Assembly: GCF_023273895.1 (NCBI RefSeq)
Contig: NZ_CP096883.1
Location: 3,100,001 to 3,164,000 of the forward strand
Length of the DNA: 64,000 nt
Origin: Sphingobacterium sp. PCS056
GTDB lineage: Bacteria; Bacteroidota; Bacteroidia; Sphingobacteriales; Sphingobacteriaceae
Direction of reading: 5' to 3'
Numbering within the stretch: the first letter of the stretch is position 1; each line of letters opens with the position of its first letter. The position numbers and the translations under genes are program-made. The notes below the pieces were generated by a model that saw nothing but the letters and a program-made list of their open reading frames with translations, had not been told where the DNA came from and searched no databases. Below are positions 16,387 to 25,250 of the stretch, in pieces.

Positions 16387-18789
16387 TTACTTTATTAATC
16401 TGTAGGATAGGCCAAAGGATACACTTCGACCAATTTGGCCTGGAATTAAATAATTAATATAGTTTCCGAGGTTTTCTCCAGTCACCCGGACAGTTAGAGG
16501 AAGTTTGTCAAACTTTTTTTCAATAGTTGCATTATAGAGAATATGCTGATTGACAAATGTGTCAAAACGATCAATAAAATGATTGCCATTTGCATCTGAA
16601 AATGCATACTTCCCTCTGTAGTTAGCGCGTGCATTTATTGTCAGATTCCAAGGAGCTTGATAAATTGCACCTACGTTGAATTGATGTCTTGATCTGTTTT
16701 CTAAGCCCCAGTAGTCTTTTGATGTTGGTTTAAACGTCTCACCGGTCTTTGGATCTCTTAAGGTATTAAATGGCCAATTCCCTTGCTCTATACTGTCAAT
16801 AACACTCATATCTTTGGCAATCAGATATTGATAACCTGCATTGATTGTGATTTTTTCTAATACCCGAGTAGAAAGAGATATGTCAAATCCTTTATTGACT
16901 GACTTTGGTAAATTTTGATACGAATAAATCGCCATGTTTTGCATACCTGTGGCAACCTGTATACTATTGATTTGATTTTTAAGCTGATGACGAAATACAT
17001 TGACTTCTACTGTTGTATTCGTTAACGGCTTCCAGGTCAAACCTGCATTGATTGAGGTGTTGTGCTCGGCTTTTAAATTACCATCAAGTTGATTGATGAT
17101 GTAATTGCGACGTTCAGAAATTTGTCCTGCGGCATCCATTTCATCCAGAGTACTGTTTAAAACTTCATTGCCGATAACGTAGTAATTGGCAGCAGGGTTG
17201 TAAAACACCTGATAACGGGTCTTGAAGTCAGGAGCTTTAAATCCTGTTCCTATACCTGTTTTCAAAGCAAGCTGAGGCAGTAATTGATAGGTCACACCTA
17301 AACTTGGGTTTAATCGTCCTCCGTAATTGTCTGTCTGATCATAGCGCAATCCTGCAACAACAGTGGTTTTTTCTCCGATTGTTTTATTCGCTTGGGAATA
17401 TAAAAAGAAGTTCTTCTGATTTTTGTTGTCAAAATTCTCATCAAGATCCATAGCTTCTATAGCGCCACCTAGTCCCATAGTCACATTTAAGCCTTCTGAC
17501 TGATAAGCAAATTGTTGTTCCAGACGATGGACCATCTGTGTGAAATTGTCTGAGGCCAAATTGGCATTGTTTTGTTGTGCTGTTACTTTATTATCGGATT
17601 GATAATGCGATACGTAATAGGTAGAAAGCGATTTCCAGCGCTCATTCCAACGGCTATCGTAGAACAATGAAGCATTGATGTCAGTTTCTTTTTGTTGATC
17701 TAGCGTGCTGAAATCTTGTCCGTAACCACGGTGCATATCGGATTGGCGATAGTTATAACGCCCTGAAGCGCCAATAAAATGCTGATTATCTTTCAATTGA
17801 TGTCTTACTTTTCCCTGGATGGAAAAAGTTTGGTAGGGTGGGACCGTGGTTCCGCTTGACTGAAATTTTTTGTTTGTATTAAAACCATCCGTACGGTAGT
17901 AATTCGTAGAGAGTAAAGCTGTTCCTCTATTTTTATTAAAGGAAGTCTCGCCTTCTAAGGTTGCATCCAATACGTTGAAGCTTCCATAGTTAATATTTGC
18001 ATGCATTTGAGGAGTTACTTTACCTAAACGGGTGATGATATTGATCGCTCCTCCCAGTGCATCACTCCCATAAAGACAAGAAGAAGCTCCTTTGATAATC
18101 TCTATACGTTCTATATTTGTTACCGAAATACGTGATAAGTCAAAGTTACCGGAACTTCTGCCAAGCATAGGCTGTCCGTCAATAAGGATCATGACGTATT
18201 CACTAGAGAATCCCTGCAGCTGCACACCTACAGAACGGTTACCACCAGCGGTATTGTTAACAATGGCAATACCTGTCTGTTCTTTTAACACTTCGTCCAA
18301 ACGTCTACTCCCCATAAGTTCAATTGCCTTCCTGTCGATAATAATAACCGGCATGGCAGAGTTCTTAGGATCAATTAATGTTGGACGGTTTTGAATCTCT
18401 TGCGTCACCAATGCTTCATCTAAAACTTGATTCGATTTATGAAGCTGGAAGAGATGTAGCTGCTTATCTTTTGCGATCAACTCAATAGAGCCAGTTAAGG
18501 TTTCATATCCAATTGCACTTAAAGTATAAGTATATGTTCCGGCATATAATTTTTTGACAATGAAATTTCCACGATTATCTGTTTTTGTCGTAGATCGGTC
18601 TGGTTCGATTAAAATACTAACATCTGCCAACGGTCTTTGTAATTCATCCACAATAAGCCCCTGAAATTGCGCATTCTGTTGTGCAAGCACTGAATTACTT
18701 TTCCCGATCAGAAAAAGAAAACTAAATAGCAGGCATAGATAGTGTGTTGTCTTCAAAGTTATTTGTAATAATTCTAAATAATAATGCAA
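16387..18789 (-). CDS. TonB-dependent haem receptor (HmuR-like)
   Basis: About 790-800 residues. A carboxypeptidase-regulatory-like domain (about 40-115) is followed by a plug (about 140-255) with IGIAIVNNTAGGNRS-like and IEIIKGASSCLYGSDALGGAINII segments, and a barrel ending GRSVSFGLSYRLIK. It is first in the operon with HmuY-like and haem oxygenase genes, hence the haem assignment by context. The start is uncertain: the longest frame opens with TTG at 18789, while a TTG at 18756 gives a cleaner signal peptide (KTTHYLCLLFSFLFLIGKSN). No ATG start is available in this frame near the signal, which is unusual. Confidence 0.88.
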   Translation of the reverse strand: MHYYLELLQITLKTTHYLCLLFSFLFLIGKSNSVLAQQNAQFQGLIVDELQRPLADVSILIEPDRSTTKTDNRGNFIVKKLYAGTYTYTLSAIGYETLTGSIELIAKDKQLHLFQLHKSNQVLDEALVTQEIQNRPTLIDPKNSAMPVIIIDRKAIELMGSRRLDEVLKEQTGIAIVNNTAGGNRSVGVQLQGFSSEYVMILIDGQPMLGRSSGNFDLSRISVTNIERIEIIKGASSCLYGSDALGGAINIITRLGKVTPQMHANINYGSFNVLDATLEGETSFNKNRGTALLSTNYYRTDGFNTNKKFQSSGTTVPPYQTFSIQGKVRHQLKDNQHFIGASGRYNYRQSDMHRGYGQDFSTLDQQKETDINASLFYDSRWNERWKSLSTYYVSHYQSDNKVTAQQNNANLASDNFTQMVHRLEQQFAYQSEGLNVTMGLGGAIEAMDLDENFDNKNQKNFFLYSQANKTIGEKTTVVAGLRYDQTDNYGGRLNPSLGVTYQLLPQLALKTGIGTGFKAPDFKTRYQVFYNPAANYYVIGNEVLNSTLDEMDAAGQISERRNYIINQLDGNLKAEHNTSINAGLTWKPLTNTTVEVNVFRHQLKNQINSIQVATGMQNMAIYSYQNLPKSVNKGFDISLSTRVLEKITINAGYQYLIAKDMSVIDSIEQGNWPFNTLRDPKTGETFKPTSKDYWGLENRSRHQFNVGAIYQAPWNLTINARANYRGKYAFSDANGNHFIDRFDTFVNQHILYNATIEKKFDKLPLTVRVTGENLGNYINYLIPGQIGRSVSFGLSYRLIK

Positions 18790-19019
18790 GTATCTCCATA
18801 AAATGCCAAAGTTTATTTATGCATTGTGTATTTTGATTTGTGCAAAGCGTATTAATTTTTGTGCAATATGATATTATTTAAATGACATAATGATCCCTGC
18901 TGTTTAGTTAATTTATTGCTTATCAGTGTATTTAGGTGATTTATATCTACTCTTGTGTATTAGTGTAAGCGTATTGCAAACAGAACCCTTTATTTGTAAT
19001 TAGTTTAAATAAGCCCATT

Positions 19020-19042
19020 TTTGTTCTTCATAAATGAACAAA
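19020..19042. promoter_or_regulatory. Inverted repeat just before hmuT
   Basis: TTTGTTC (19020-19026), a 9-bp spacer, GAACAAA (19036-19042), 4 bp before the ATG. It overlaps a near-consensus -7 element CATTTTTG (19016-19023). It could be an operator for the nearby AraC regulator or an mRNA hairpin controlling translation. Confidence 0.35.
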
Positions 19043-19046
19043 TTAT

Positions 19047-19898
19047 ATGAAGAAAATATTAAATAATTTTGCGCTTATCATCATTTTATGGTTTAGCTAT
19101 ACAGTAGCTATAGCACAAGGCAACACGCCAAAAAGAATTGTTTCCTTAAGTGGAAGTTTGACGGAAATTGTTGATGCATTAGGGCTAGGTGCTAATCTAG
19201 TGGCTGTTGATGTGACAAGCGATTATCCAAGTTATGTGAAAGAGATTCCCAAAGTGAGCAAAAACAGATCAATTACGGCTGAAGGAATTGCTTCATTTCG
19301 TCCAGATATTGTACTAGGTTTTGAAGGAGAGGTCAGTGCGGCTGTATTGGCGCAATTTAAGACCTTGAATATTTCATGTGTTTTGTTTAAACAAGAATTT
19401 TCTGAGGCTGGATTAACAGGATTGGTTCGCAAAGTAGGACAAGCTCTAAATGTTACTACAAAAGGAAATCAGGTCGCAGATCAATTATCGAAAGATCTAA
19501 AGTCTGCAATTGCGAAGGGGAAATCGAGTAAAGCAACTAAAATGATGTTTGTATATGCACGTGGGGCAGGAGCAATGAGTGTATCTGGTTCAGGAACTGC
19601 TGTTGATGCGGTAATCAAGTTAGCCGGTGCTCAAAATGTGATGAAAGGTTTTACGGGATACAAAACATATAACACAGAAGCCTTAGTTCAGGCCAATCCG
19701 GAAGTTATTTTGTTATTTGATTTTGGGATGTCCAGTTTAGGAGGAAAAGAAGCTATTTTGAAATTACCAGGTGTTAATTTAACTACAGCAGGTAAAAATA
19801 AAAGAGTAATTGCTATGGATGCATCCTTGTTAAATGGTTTCAGTATGCGTTTACCACAGGCGATACAGCAGTTGCACGAAAAATTATTTGGAAAATAG
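19047..19898 (+). CDS. hmuT: Haemin ABC transporter substrate-binding protein
   Basis: 283 residues with a signal peptide (1-25). The body opens with RIVSLSGSLTEIVDALGLG, typical of the HmuT/ShuT subgroup of periplasmic binding proteins (two lobes linked by a long helix). It binds haem in the periplasm and hands it to the HmuU permease encoded 7 bp downstream. It is divergent from the receptor operon across a 257-bp region, suggesting joint control. Confidence 0.9.
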   Translation: MKKILNNFALIIILWFSYTVAIAQGNTPKRIVSLSGSLTEIVDALGLGANLVAVDVTSDYPSYVKEIPKVSKNRSITAEGIASFRPDIVLGFEGEVSAAVLAQFKTLNISCVLFKQEFSEAGLTGLVRKVGQALNVTTKGNQVADQLSKDLKSAIAKGKSSKATKMMFVYARGAGAMSVSGSGTAVDAVIKLAGAQNVMKGFTGYKTYNTEALVQANPEVILLFDFGMSSLGGKEAILKLPGVNLTTAGKNKRVIAMDASLLNGFSMRLPQAIQQLHEKLFGK

Positions 19899-19905
19899 TG
19901 CTGTA

Positions 19906-20940
19906 ATGAAAAATACCTTAATTTACACGCTACTCAGCATATTACTTATTATCGTAGTCATATTTTCATTAGGGATGGGATCGATTTCGGTTTCTTTTTG
20001 GGAGGTTTGTTCTATACTATTACATAAAACAGGTATTAGGACTTCATCTGGTATTGATGAGCTGACTGTCAATATTCTGGAGCAAATACGATTGCCTAGA
20101 ATTTTGATGGGAATTGCAGTTGGTGCAGCTTTAGGCATCAGTGGAGCAGCTATACAAGGTATATTTCGAAATCCATTAGCTGAACCGGGATTAATGGGAA
20201 TTTCTTCCGGAGCTTCTTTTTTTGCTGCACTCGTTATCTCTTTCGAAGGCTTATTACTTCCTTTAATTTCTGCAAGCCTGGGTTATTACGTTCTGGCATT
20301 TTCCGCATTTTTAGGTGCGACATTGACAGTGCTTATTGTTTATCGGATTTCCATGAATAATGGGAAATCACATATTGCGACGATGCTCTTGGCCGGTGTT
20401 GCTATGAATGCATTTGCGGGAGCCTTAACAGGATTATTGAGTTATTTGGCAACTGAACAACAATTACGGTCCATCACGTTTTGGTCATTGGGTAGTTTGG
20501 CGGGAGCATCATGGGAAAATATTAAGGTACTATATCCTTGTGTTTTGGTTTCTTTGGTTATTCTACCTCTTTTTGCCAAACAATTGAACGTTTTTGCTTT
20601 AGGAGAGTCTCAAGCCGAAATGATGGGGGTCAATACAAGCCGTTTGAAGATTGTTGTTATTTTATTTTCAACTTTAGCAGTGGGTGCCGCAGTGGCATTT
20701 TCTGGTGTGATCAGTTTTGTTGGTTTGTTGGTGCCACATGCTATCCGATTGATCGGTGGTGTTGATAATCGCTATGTGTTGATTGCTTCAAGTATAGCTG
20801 GTGCTTTGGTCCTCACACTTGCTGATCTATTGTCGCGAATGATCATACAGCCATTGGAACTTCCGATCGGGGTTATTACTGCTCTATTAGGTACTCCAGT
20901 TTTCTTATTTATCCTGATTAGAGACAAGAATAAAATCTAG
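19906..20940 (+). CDS. hmuU: Haem ABC transporter permease
   Basis: 344 residues from the ATG at 19906, 7 bp after hmuT. A longer frame opens at 19834 inside hmuT, but its first 24 residues are not hydrophobic and are rejected. It is a FecCD-type permease with about ten membrane segments. Typical motifs are LPRILMGIAVGAALGISGAAIQGIFRNPLAEPG and the C-terminal GVISFVGLLVPHAIRL. It forms the membrane channel of the haem importer with the ATPase domain encoded 3 bp downstream. Confidence 0.93.
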   Translation: MKNTLIYTLLSILLIIVVIFSLGMGSISVSFWEVCSILLHKTGIRTSSGIDELTVNILEQIRLPRILMGIAVGAALGISGAAIQGIFRNPLAEPGLMGISSGASFFAALVISFEGLLLPLISASLGYYVLAFSAFLGATLTVLIVYRISMNNGKSHIATMLLAGVAMNAFAGALTGLLSYLATEQQLRSITFWSLGSLAGASWENIKVLYPCVLVSLVILPLFAKQLNVFALGESQAEMMGVNTSRLKIVVILFSTLAVGAAVAFSGVISFVGLLVPHAIRLIGGVDNRYVLIASSIAGALVLTLADLLSRMIIQPLELPIGVITALLGTPVFLFILIRDKNKI

Positions 20941-20943
20941 TTT

Positions 20944-22773
20944 ATGCTACAAGTACAATCACTATCATACGAAATTAAAGGACGTCCTATTTTAAGGGAT
21001 ATTGATATCTCTATTCAAAAAGGCGAATTTTACGCAATTGTAGGGGCAAATGGAGCCGGAAAAACATCGTTGTTGCGTATGTTGGCGTCCGATCTAAAGC
21101 CTGCTAAAGGATCGATATGGTTTAAAGGAAAACCGCTCCGTTCTTATTCATTGAAGGAACTGGCTTGTGCAAGAGCTTTTCTGCATCAGTCCAATAGTAT
21201 GTCCATGGCCTTTACGGTTGAAGAAGTCGTGCGCATGGGGCGCTATCATTTGAAATCTTCTCAGGAGCAACATGAACTGGCTATAGCTGAGTGCATGCGT
21301 ATCTGTGAAGTCGAACATCTGGGCGATAGAAAAATACAGCAACTGTCGGGAGGCGAGCAGCAACGTGTTCATTTTGCACGGGTATTGGCACAGGTGTGGG
21401 ATCAGAAGGAGGTTTTGCTATTATTAGATGAACCCGTGGCAAGTATGGATATTCAATTTCAACATCAAACATTAGCCATTGCGAAAGCTTTGACCGCTGT
21501 CGGATTTAGTGTTGTTGCCATTCTACATGAATTGAATCTTGTCGCACAGTATGCAGATCGTGTATTGATGCTTAAATCGGGACGGAAATGGTGGGAGGGA
21601 ACTCCGATGGAAGTGCTCAAGCCTGAAAATATATATGCTATATTTGGTGTACAAACAAAAGTGAGTACGGATATGGCTACGCTGACACCGTCAGTACATA
21701 TCTGTACAGTACACTATTCGGCACCAAAATTTAATTCAAATTATAAATATGAATTGGCTATGGAATTAAAAGAAAAATACGAAAATTATAAGAGGGAGCA
21801 TCCTAAGGCAAGGATTTACGACTGTGCAAAAGCATTGAATGTAAGTGAAGCACAGCTTCTATTGACACAGTTATCCGATGATGTGGTGTTACTTAAAGAT
21901 GATATTTGGGCTATTCTGCAAGAATTGCCCCGTCTTGGTCACGTAATGGCTCTGACACGTAACGACGCATGTGTTCATGAAAGAAAAGGTACATATCCCA
22001 CGCCTTCCAATGAGGGACATGTCGTCCTATTTCATAATGAGGATATTGACCTACGTGTTTTTATCCAGAATTGGGCCTATGCATTTGCTGTAAAGGTCAA
22101 TGATCTTTGGAGTATCCAGTTCTTTGATACAGCTGGGTTGGCTGTCCATAAAGTTTATTTGACCAAGGACTCTAATCCGCTTCCGGTGTATGAAGAACTC
22201 GTAAATGCGCATCGTGCCACAGAACAAACCTATTTTACAATCAATATTCCTGCAATATTGAGCGACATCTCCATCCCAGATTCGGAGATGGATATCGATA
22301 GTTTTCAATCAGATTGGTTAAATATGAAGGATAGTCATGAATTTTTTGGTATCCTACGAAAATACAGTTTACAGCGGACACAAGCGTTACGTTTAGCTCC
22401 AGCAGGCTTTGCAGAGCAACTGCCATTGGACCGATTCACGGAGATCTTAAATCAGGCTTCTGAACAGCAAGTTGCGGTAATGGTTTTTGTGAGTAACAAA
22501 GGCTGCATTCAAATACATTCGGGGTTAATATCGAGACTTGTAACGATGGATAACTGGTTTAATGTATTGGATCCGCAATTTAATCTGCATCTTAACATGG
22601 ATGCTATCGATCAAATCTGGCTGGTAAGAAAACCTTCTACGGATGGTATTGTTCATGCACTTGAAGTCTACGACAAGCAGGGAAATCTTATTGTTCAATT
22701 TTTTGGAAAGCGAAAACCGGGTGTTCCTGAACTGGAATCTTGGCGTGCGTTGTTGCAGGGTGAAAAGGTCTAA
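20944..22773 (+). CDS. Fusion: haem ABC ATPase (HmuV) + haem-degrading factor (HemS/HmuS)
   Basis: 609 residues in one uninterrupted frame. Residues 1 to about 258 are a complete HmuV ATPase: Walker A GANGAGKTS (34-42), signature LSGGEQQR (134-141), Walker B LLLLDEP (158-164) and switch His195. Residues about 270-600 match the HemS/ChuS type: helical start, LPRLGHVMALTRNDACVHERKGTY (328-351), then FFDTAGLAVHKVYL (393-406), where His402 is a candidate haem ligand by analogy. The linker (about 240-270) is short. The two activities are normally separate proteins; fusion would tether haem binding or degradation to the cytoplasmic mouth of the importer. No stop or frameshift lies at the junction. 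Confidence 0.9.
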   Translation: MLQVQSLSYEIKGRPILRDIDISIQKGEFYAIVGANGAGKTSLLRMLASDLKPAKGSIWFKGKPLRSYSLKELACARAFLHQSNSMSMAFTVEEVVRMGRYHLKSSQEQHELAIAECMRICEVEHLGDRKIQQLSGGEQQRVHFARVLAQVWDQKEVLLLLDEPVASMDIQFQHQTLAIAKALTAVGFSVVAILHELNLVAQYADRVLMLKSGRKWWEGTPMEVLKPENIYAIFGVQTKVSTDMATLTPSVHICTVHYSAPKFNSNYKYELAMELKEKYENYKREHPKARIYDCAKALNVSEAQLLLTQLSDDVVLLKDDIWAILQELPRLGHVMALTRNDACVHERKGTYPTPSNEGHVVLFHNEDIDLRVFIQNWAYAFAVKVNDLWSIQFFDTAGLAVHKVYLTKDSNPLPVYEELVNAHRATEQTYFTINIPAILSDISIPDSEMDIDSFQSDWLNMKDSHEFFGILRKYSLQRTQALRLAPAGFAEQLPLDRFTEILNQASEQQVAVMVFVSNKGCIQIHSGLISRLVTMDNWFNVLDPQFNLHLNMDAIDQIWLVRKPSTDGIVHALEVYDKQGNLIVQFFGKRKPGVPELESWRALLQGEKV

Positions 22774-22780
22774 AAGTAAA

Positions 22781-23740
22781 TTAACGGCTTATTTCTGAAG
22801 GGAGTAAGCCGTAATATTTTTTAAATGCATGTGTAAAACTAGCCTGATGTTTAAAACCCACAATCGTACTCACCTCATACATGTTTTTGTTTTCATTTAA
22901 AATTAGACGCTTTGCTTCTTCCATACGGATACGGGTGATGTAATTGTATATGGTCGTCCCGAAATGTTGTTTAAAGCCATTACGAAGTTTAAATTCATTT
23001 AATAGTACTAATTTTGATAATTGCTTGTGTGTCGGTGGATTAACAAAACTATTCCGAAGGATACGTTGTGCTTCTTCCAATTTTTGGACGTCTTCTATCT
23101 TTAAAAGATCTGTTAGCTTATCACTGATAAAACTGAATTGCTCAAATTGCAGCATGATTAGTTCCAGTACACGTGCATTGACGAATATCTGTTTCAATTC
23201 GTTTTTATTTGTCGTGGTACGGATACTATCAATGATTCCCTTCATTTCTGTGGTAACAAAAAGATCTTCTTCGACAATGGAGATTACTTTTTTTTCCTTC
23301 ATCTTCTCTTTGAACTCCAAATGTAGCGGCGTATGTATGCTGATCATATTCTGATAGAGTTCTGGCGTCATAATGACCATAAAATATAGAAAGTCCTGGT
23401 TGTTCTCAATGGGGTGCTCTTCATACAGCGATGGAATGTAACGAATATTGTGCTTACTGAAAGTAAATCCATGGGCAGATTCCGATTTGCTGAGTATAAA
23501 TTGACTCACTACAGCTTCGCCCTCTATCTCGGAAATAATATCGACCGGTGCTGATACACGCATATCTGCACAGAGTATAAATAGACCTCTGCTGAGGATC
23601 TGATACGTGCTGATATTGATCGGACTTTTATTGATCGCAATATGCTTTTCGGATAAAATGGTATTGATGGAACTGATTTCAGGAAGTTCTTCCCAAAATA
23701 GCCATTCATTATGTTGTTTTATCTTTGCCTTTATAATCAT
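22781..23740 (-). CDS. AraC-family regulator of the haem island (PchR-like)
   Basis: 319 residues. The C-terminal AraC domain (about 220-319) has two helix-turn-helix units, ending NENKNMYEVSTIVGFKHQASFTHAFKKYYG. The N-terminal 200 residues have no recognised domain and show the layout of PchR-type regulators that sense siderophores or haem. The gene converges with hmuVS (7-bp gap). The promoter at 23750-23757 is overlaid by the 23-bp palindrome at 23760-23782, so iron control is likely. It is the best candidate activator of the two haem operons (inference). Confidence 0.85.
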   Translation of the reverse strand: MIIKAKIKQHNEWLFWEELPEISSINTILSEKHIAINKSPINISTYQILSRGLFILCADMRVSAPVDIISEIEGEAVVSQFILSKSESAHGFTFSKHNIRYIPSLYEEHPIENNQDFLYFMVIMTPELYQNMISIHTPLHLEFKEKMKEKKVISIVEEDLFVTTEMKGIIDSIRTTTNKNELKQIFVNARVLELIMLQFEQFSFISDKLTDLLKIEDVQKLEEAQRILRNSFVNPPTHKQLSKLVLLNEFKLRNGFKQHFGTTIYNYITRIRMEEAKRLILNENKNMYEVSTIVGFKHQASFTHAFKKYYGLLPSEISR

Positions 23741-23749
23741 ACCTAATTA

Positions 23750-23757
23750 CAAATATA
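23750..23757 (-). promoter_or_regulatory. -7 promoter element of the AraC gene
   Basis: TATATTTG on the minus strand, perfect TAnnTTTG, 9 bp before the ATG at 23740. Confidence 0.5.
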
Positions 23758-23759
23758 CA

Positions 23760-23782
23760 TTATTTATAATAAATCTAAATAA
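23760..23782. promoter_or_regulatory. 23-bp palindromic operator candidate (Fur-like), copy 2
   Basis: Outer arms TTATTTA and TAAATAA are perfect inverted repeats, and the inner bases are mostly paired about a central A. It matches the site at 1310-1332 at 21 of 23 positions. It abuts the -7 element of the AraC gene (2-bp gap), consistent with repression. The central TTATAAT half resembles Fur/PerR-type half sites. Confidence 0.5.
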
Positions 23783-23958
23783 TTAAATTGTATGATACCC
23801 CGAGGTGATAGCATATACATCTAATGTAAAAGTAGTGTGTGATATATCGAATTGGAGCTTTATCAATATTGCTGTGCTAATTAGATGGAGGTAGTTTCAT
23901 ATGTTCTAAGTCTTGTCAAAGTATATTTTTAAGATCTATAGCCTATTGCTATTTATGA

Positions 23959-23990
23959 TTTGATAAAACTCAATGTGAATACTATCTTTG
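23959..23990 (+). promoter_or_regulatory. Promoter of the flavin/2Fe-2S reductase gene, 3 nt before the ATG
   Basis: TTTG (23959-23962), 20 bp, TATCTTTG (23983-23990), then GTT and ATG at 23994. Both elements match the Bacteroidota consensus. The spacing to the ATG implies a leaderless transcript. Confidence 0.55.
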
Positions 23991-23993
23991 GTT

Positions 23994-25040
23994 ATGCACA
24001 AGCTCAGAATTACGAACATCATTCCTCGTGAAAATCATAATGTAACCATAAATTTTGAACCAGTATCAGGGGAGTTTACAACTTATAAGGCTGGTCAATT
24101 TTTGACTTTATCTTTTGAATTTGGTAACAGAGAGGTGAGAAGGTCGTATTCTTTCAATAGTTCGCCAGATGTTGATGAACCTTTAAGCATCACCGTAAAA
24201 CGAGTTGAGAATGGGGAGATTTCCCGTTTTTTGCATCATAAAATTAAACAGGGAGATATCGTGAATGCTCTAGAGCCACAGGGACTATTTACGTATGAGC
24301 CTATTAGTGATAAAGAACGGACAGTATTTTTATTTGCTGCAGGTATAGGCATTACACCGTTGTTTTCCATTATGAAAACTGCACTGGTTCGGGAACTTAA
24401 GTCTAAAATTGTCTTGATATATAGCAATAGTTCTCCTGAGGTAACGCCTTTCAAAGAAGAACTGCATGAATGGGCGGTAAAATATCCAGATCGTCTTGAG
24501 ATTATATGGATTTACTCCAACAGTAAAAATCTCATGACAGCACGTTTGAACAGAGATTATATTCTTTCAATTTTGAAAAGTCATTTGCCAATTGACCATC
24601 AGGATGTTCTGTTTTACACTTGTGGTCCGGTCATCTATATGGATCTGTGTCGTTTCACTTTACTGGGTATGGGCTTTGAAGAGTCTCAAATCAAGCGTGA
24701 GACTTTTTTGCTTCCTGAAAATGAAGAGGACGATGATGATGAATCGGAAAAAGAGATTGATAAAAGCACCTATTCGATTACGTTAAATTTTCAAGGTGAG
24801 TGTTATCAGTTGGATATCCCCTATAATAAATCTATTCTGGATGTCGGTTTAGAACATAAAATTAAGCTCCCGTATTCCTGTAAGTCGGGTATGTGCAGTA
24901 CTTGTATATCAAACTGTTCTCATGGGAAAGTCCGTATGACTTATAATGAAGTGTTGACTGATCGAGAGGTTGAAAGTGGACGTATATTGCTGTGTACGGG
25001 ACATCCTGTTGAAGCGGATACGGTTATAGATGTATTTTAA
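23994..25040 (+). CDS. Ferredoxin--NADP reductase-like flavoprotein with C-terminal 2Fe-2S domain
   Basis: 348 residues from the ATG at 23994. FAD-binding beta barrel with RRSYSFNSS (about 43-51), an NAD(P)-binding domain with FLFAAGIGITPLFSI and a conserved CGP segment, an acidic stretch (ENEEDDDDESEKE, about 240-252), and a plant-type ferredoxin domain with CKSGMCSTC plus a late Cys in LLCTGHP. The architecture is that of PaaE/HmpX-type reductases. Paa genes are absent here and the gene borders the haem island, so supplying electrons to the haem oxygenase is a plausible role (inference). The acidic linker is unusual. Confidence 0.88.
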   Translation: MHKLRITNIIPRENHNVTINFEPVSGEFTTYKAGQFLTLSFEFGNREVRRSYSFNSSPDVDEPLSITVKRVENGEISRFLHHKIKQGDIVNALEPQGLFTYEPISDKERTVFLFAAGIGITPLFSIMKTALVRELKSKIVLIYSNSSPEVTPFKEELHEWAVKYPDRLEIIWIYSNSKNLMTARLNRDYILSILKSHLPIDHQDVLFYTCGPVIYMDLCRFTLLGMGFEESQIKRETFLLPENEEDDDDESEKEIDKSTYSITLNFQGECYQLDIPYNKSILDVGLEHKIKLPYSCKSGMCSTCISNCSHGKVRMTYNEVLTDREVESGRILLCTGHPVEADTVIDVF

Positions 25041-25161
25041 TATCAATTTTTTCTATATAGTCATATTGTCAGCGATTATATGGATCCTTTATTGGTATTT
25101 CAATCTGCAGGCGTATTATCCTAGGTTGGATGATGATGTATTAGTATCAGTTTTATATTGA
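25030..25161 (+). CDS. Possible 43-residue single-span membrane peptide
   Basis: An ATG at 25030 overlaps the reductase stop by 11 nt, allowing coupled translation. The peptide has one long hydrophobic segment (FFYIVILSAIIWILYWYF, about 7-24) and a short tail LQAYYPRLDDDVLVSVLY. It resembles no family I know. AT-rich DNA gives hydrophobic frames by chance, so this stays tentative. The rest of 25041-25250 contains only the aacS promoter region. Confidence 0.3.
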   Translation: MYFNINFFYIVILSAIIWILYWYFNLQAYYPRLDDDVLVSVLY

Positions 25162-25218
25162 TCAATCTGTATGTTATAAATCAATCGTTTGATCTCATTT
25201 ATTTTACATTATTTTCAG

Positions 25219-25247
25219 TAGATTTGATTCAAACCAAATGAATCAAA
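25219..25247 (+). promoter_or_regulatory. -7 element and 8-9-8 inverted repeat before the acetoacetate-CoA ligase gene
   Basis: TAGATTTG (25219-25226) is a perfect -7 match. It overlaps an inverted repeat TTTGATTC (25223-25230) / GAATCAAA (25240-25247) with a 9-bp spacer, ending 3 bp before the ATG. The position over the transcription start suits a repressor operator. Confidence 0.45.
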
Positions 25248-25250
25248 ATA

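Noticed and set aside
19834..19905. Longer hmuU frame starting inside hmuT
   Set aside because: The first 24 residues are not membrane-like and overlap hmuT; the ATG at 19906 follows the hmuT stop by 7 bp and begins the first membrane helix.
23988..23993. TTG start of the flavin/2Fe-2S reductase
   Set aside because: The TTG is the end of the -7 element; the ATG at 23994 is the sensible start.
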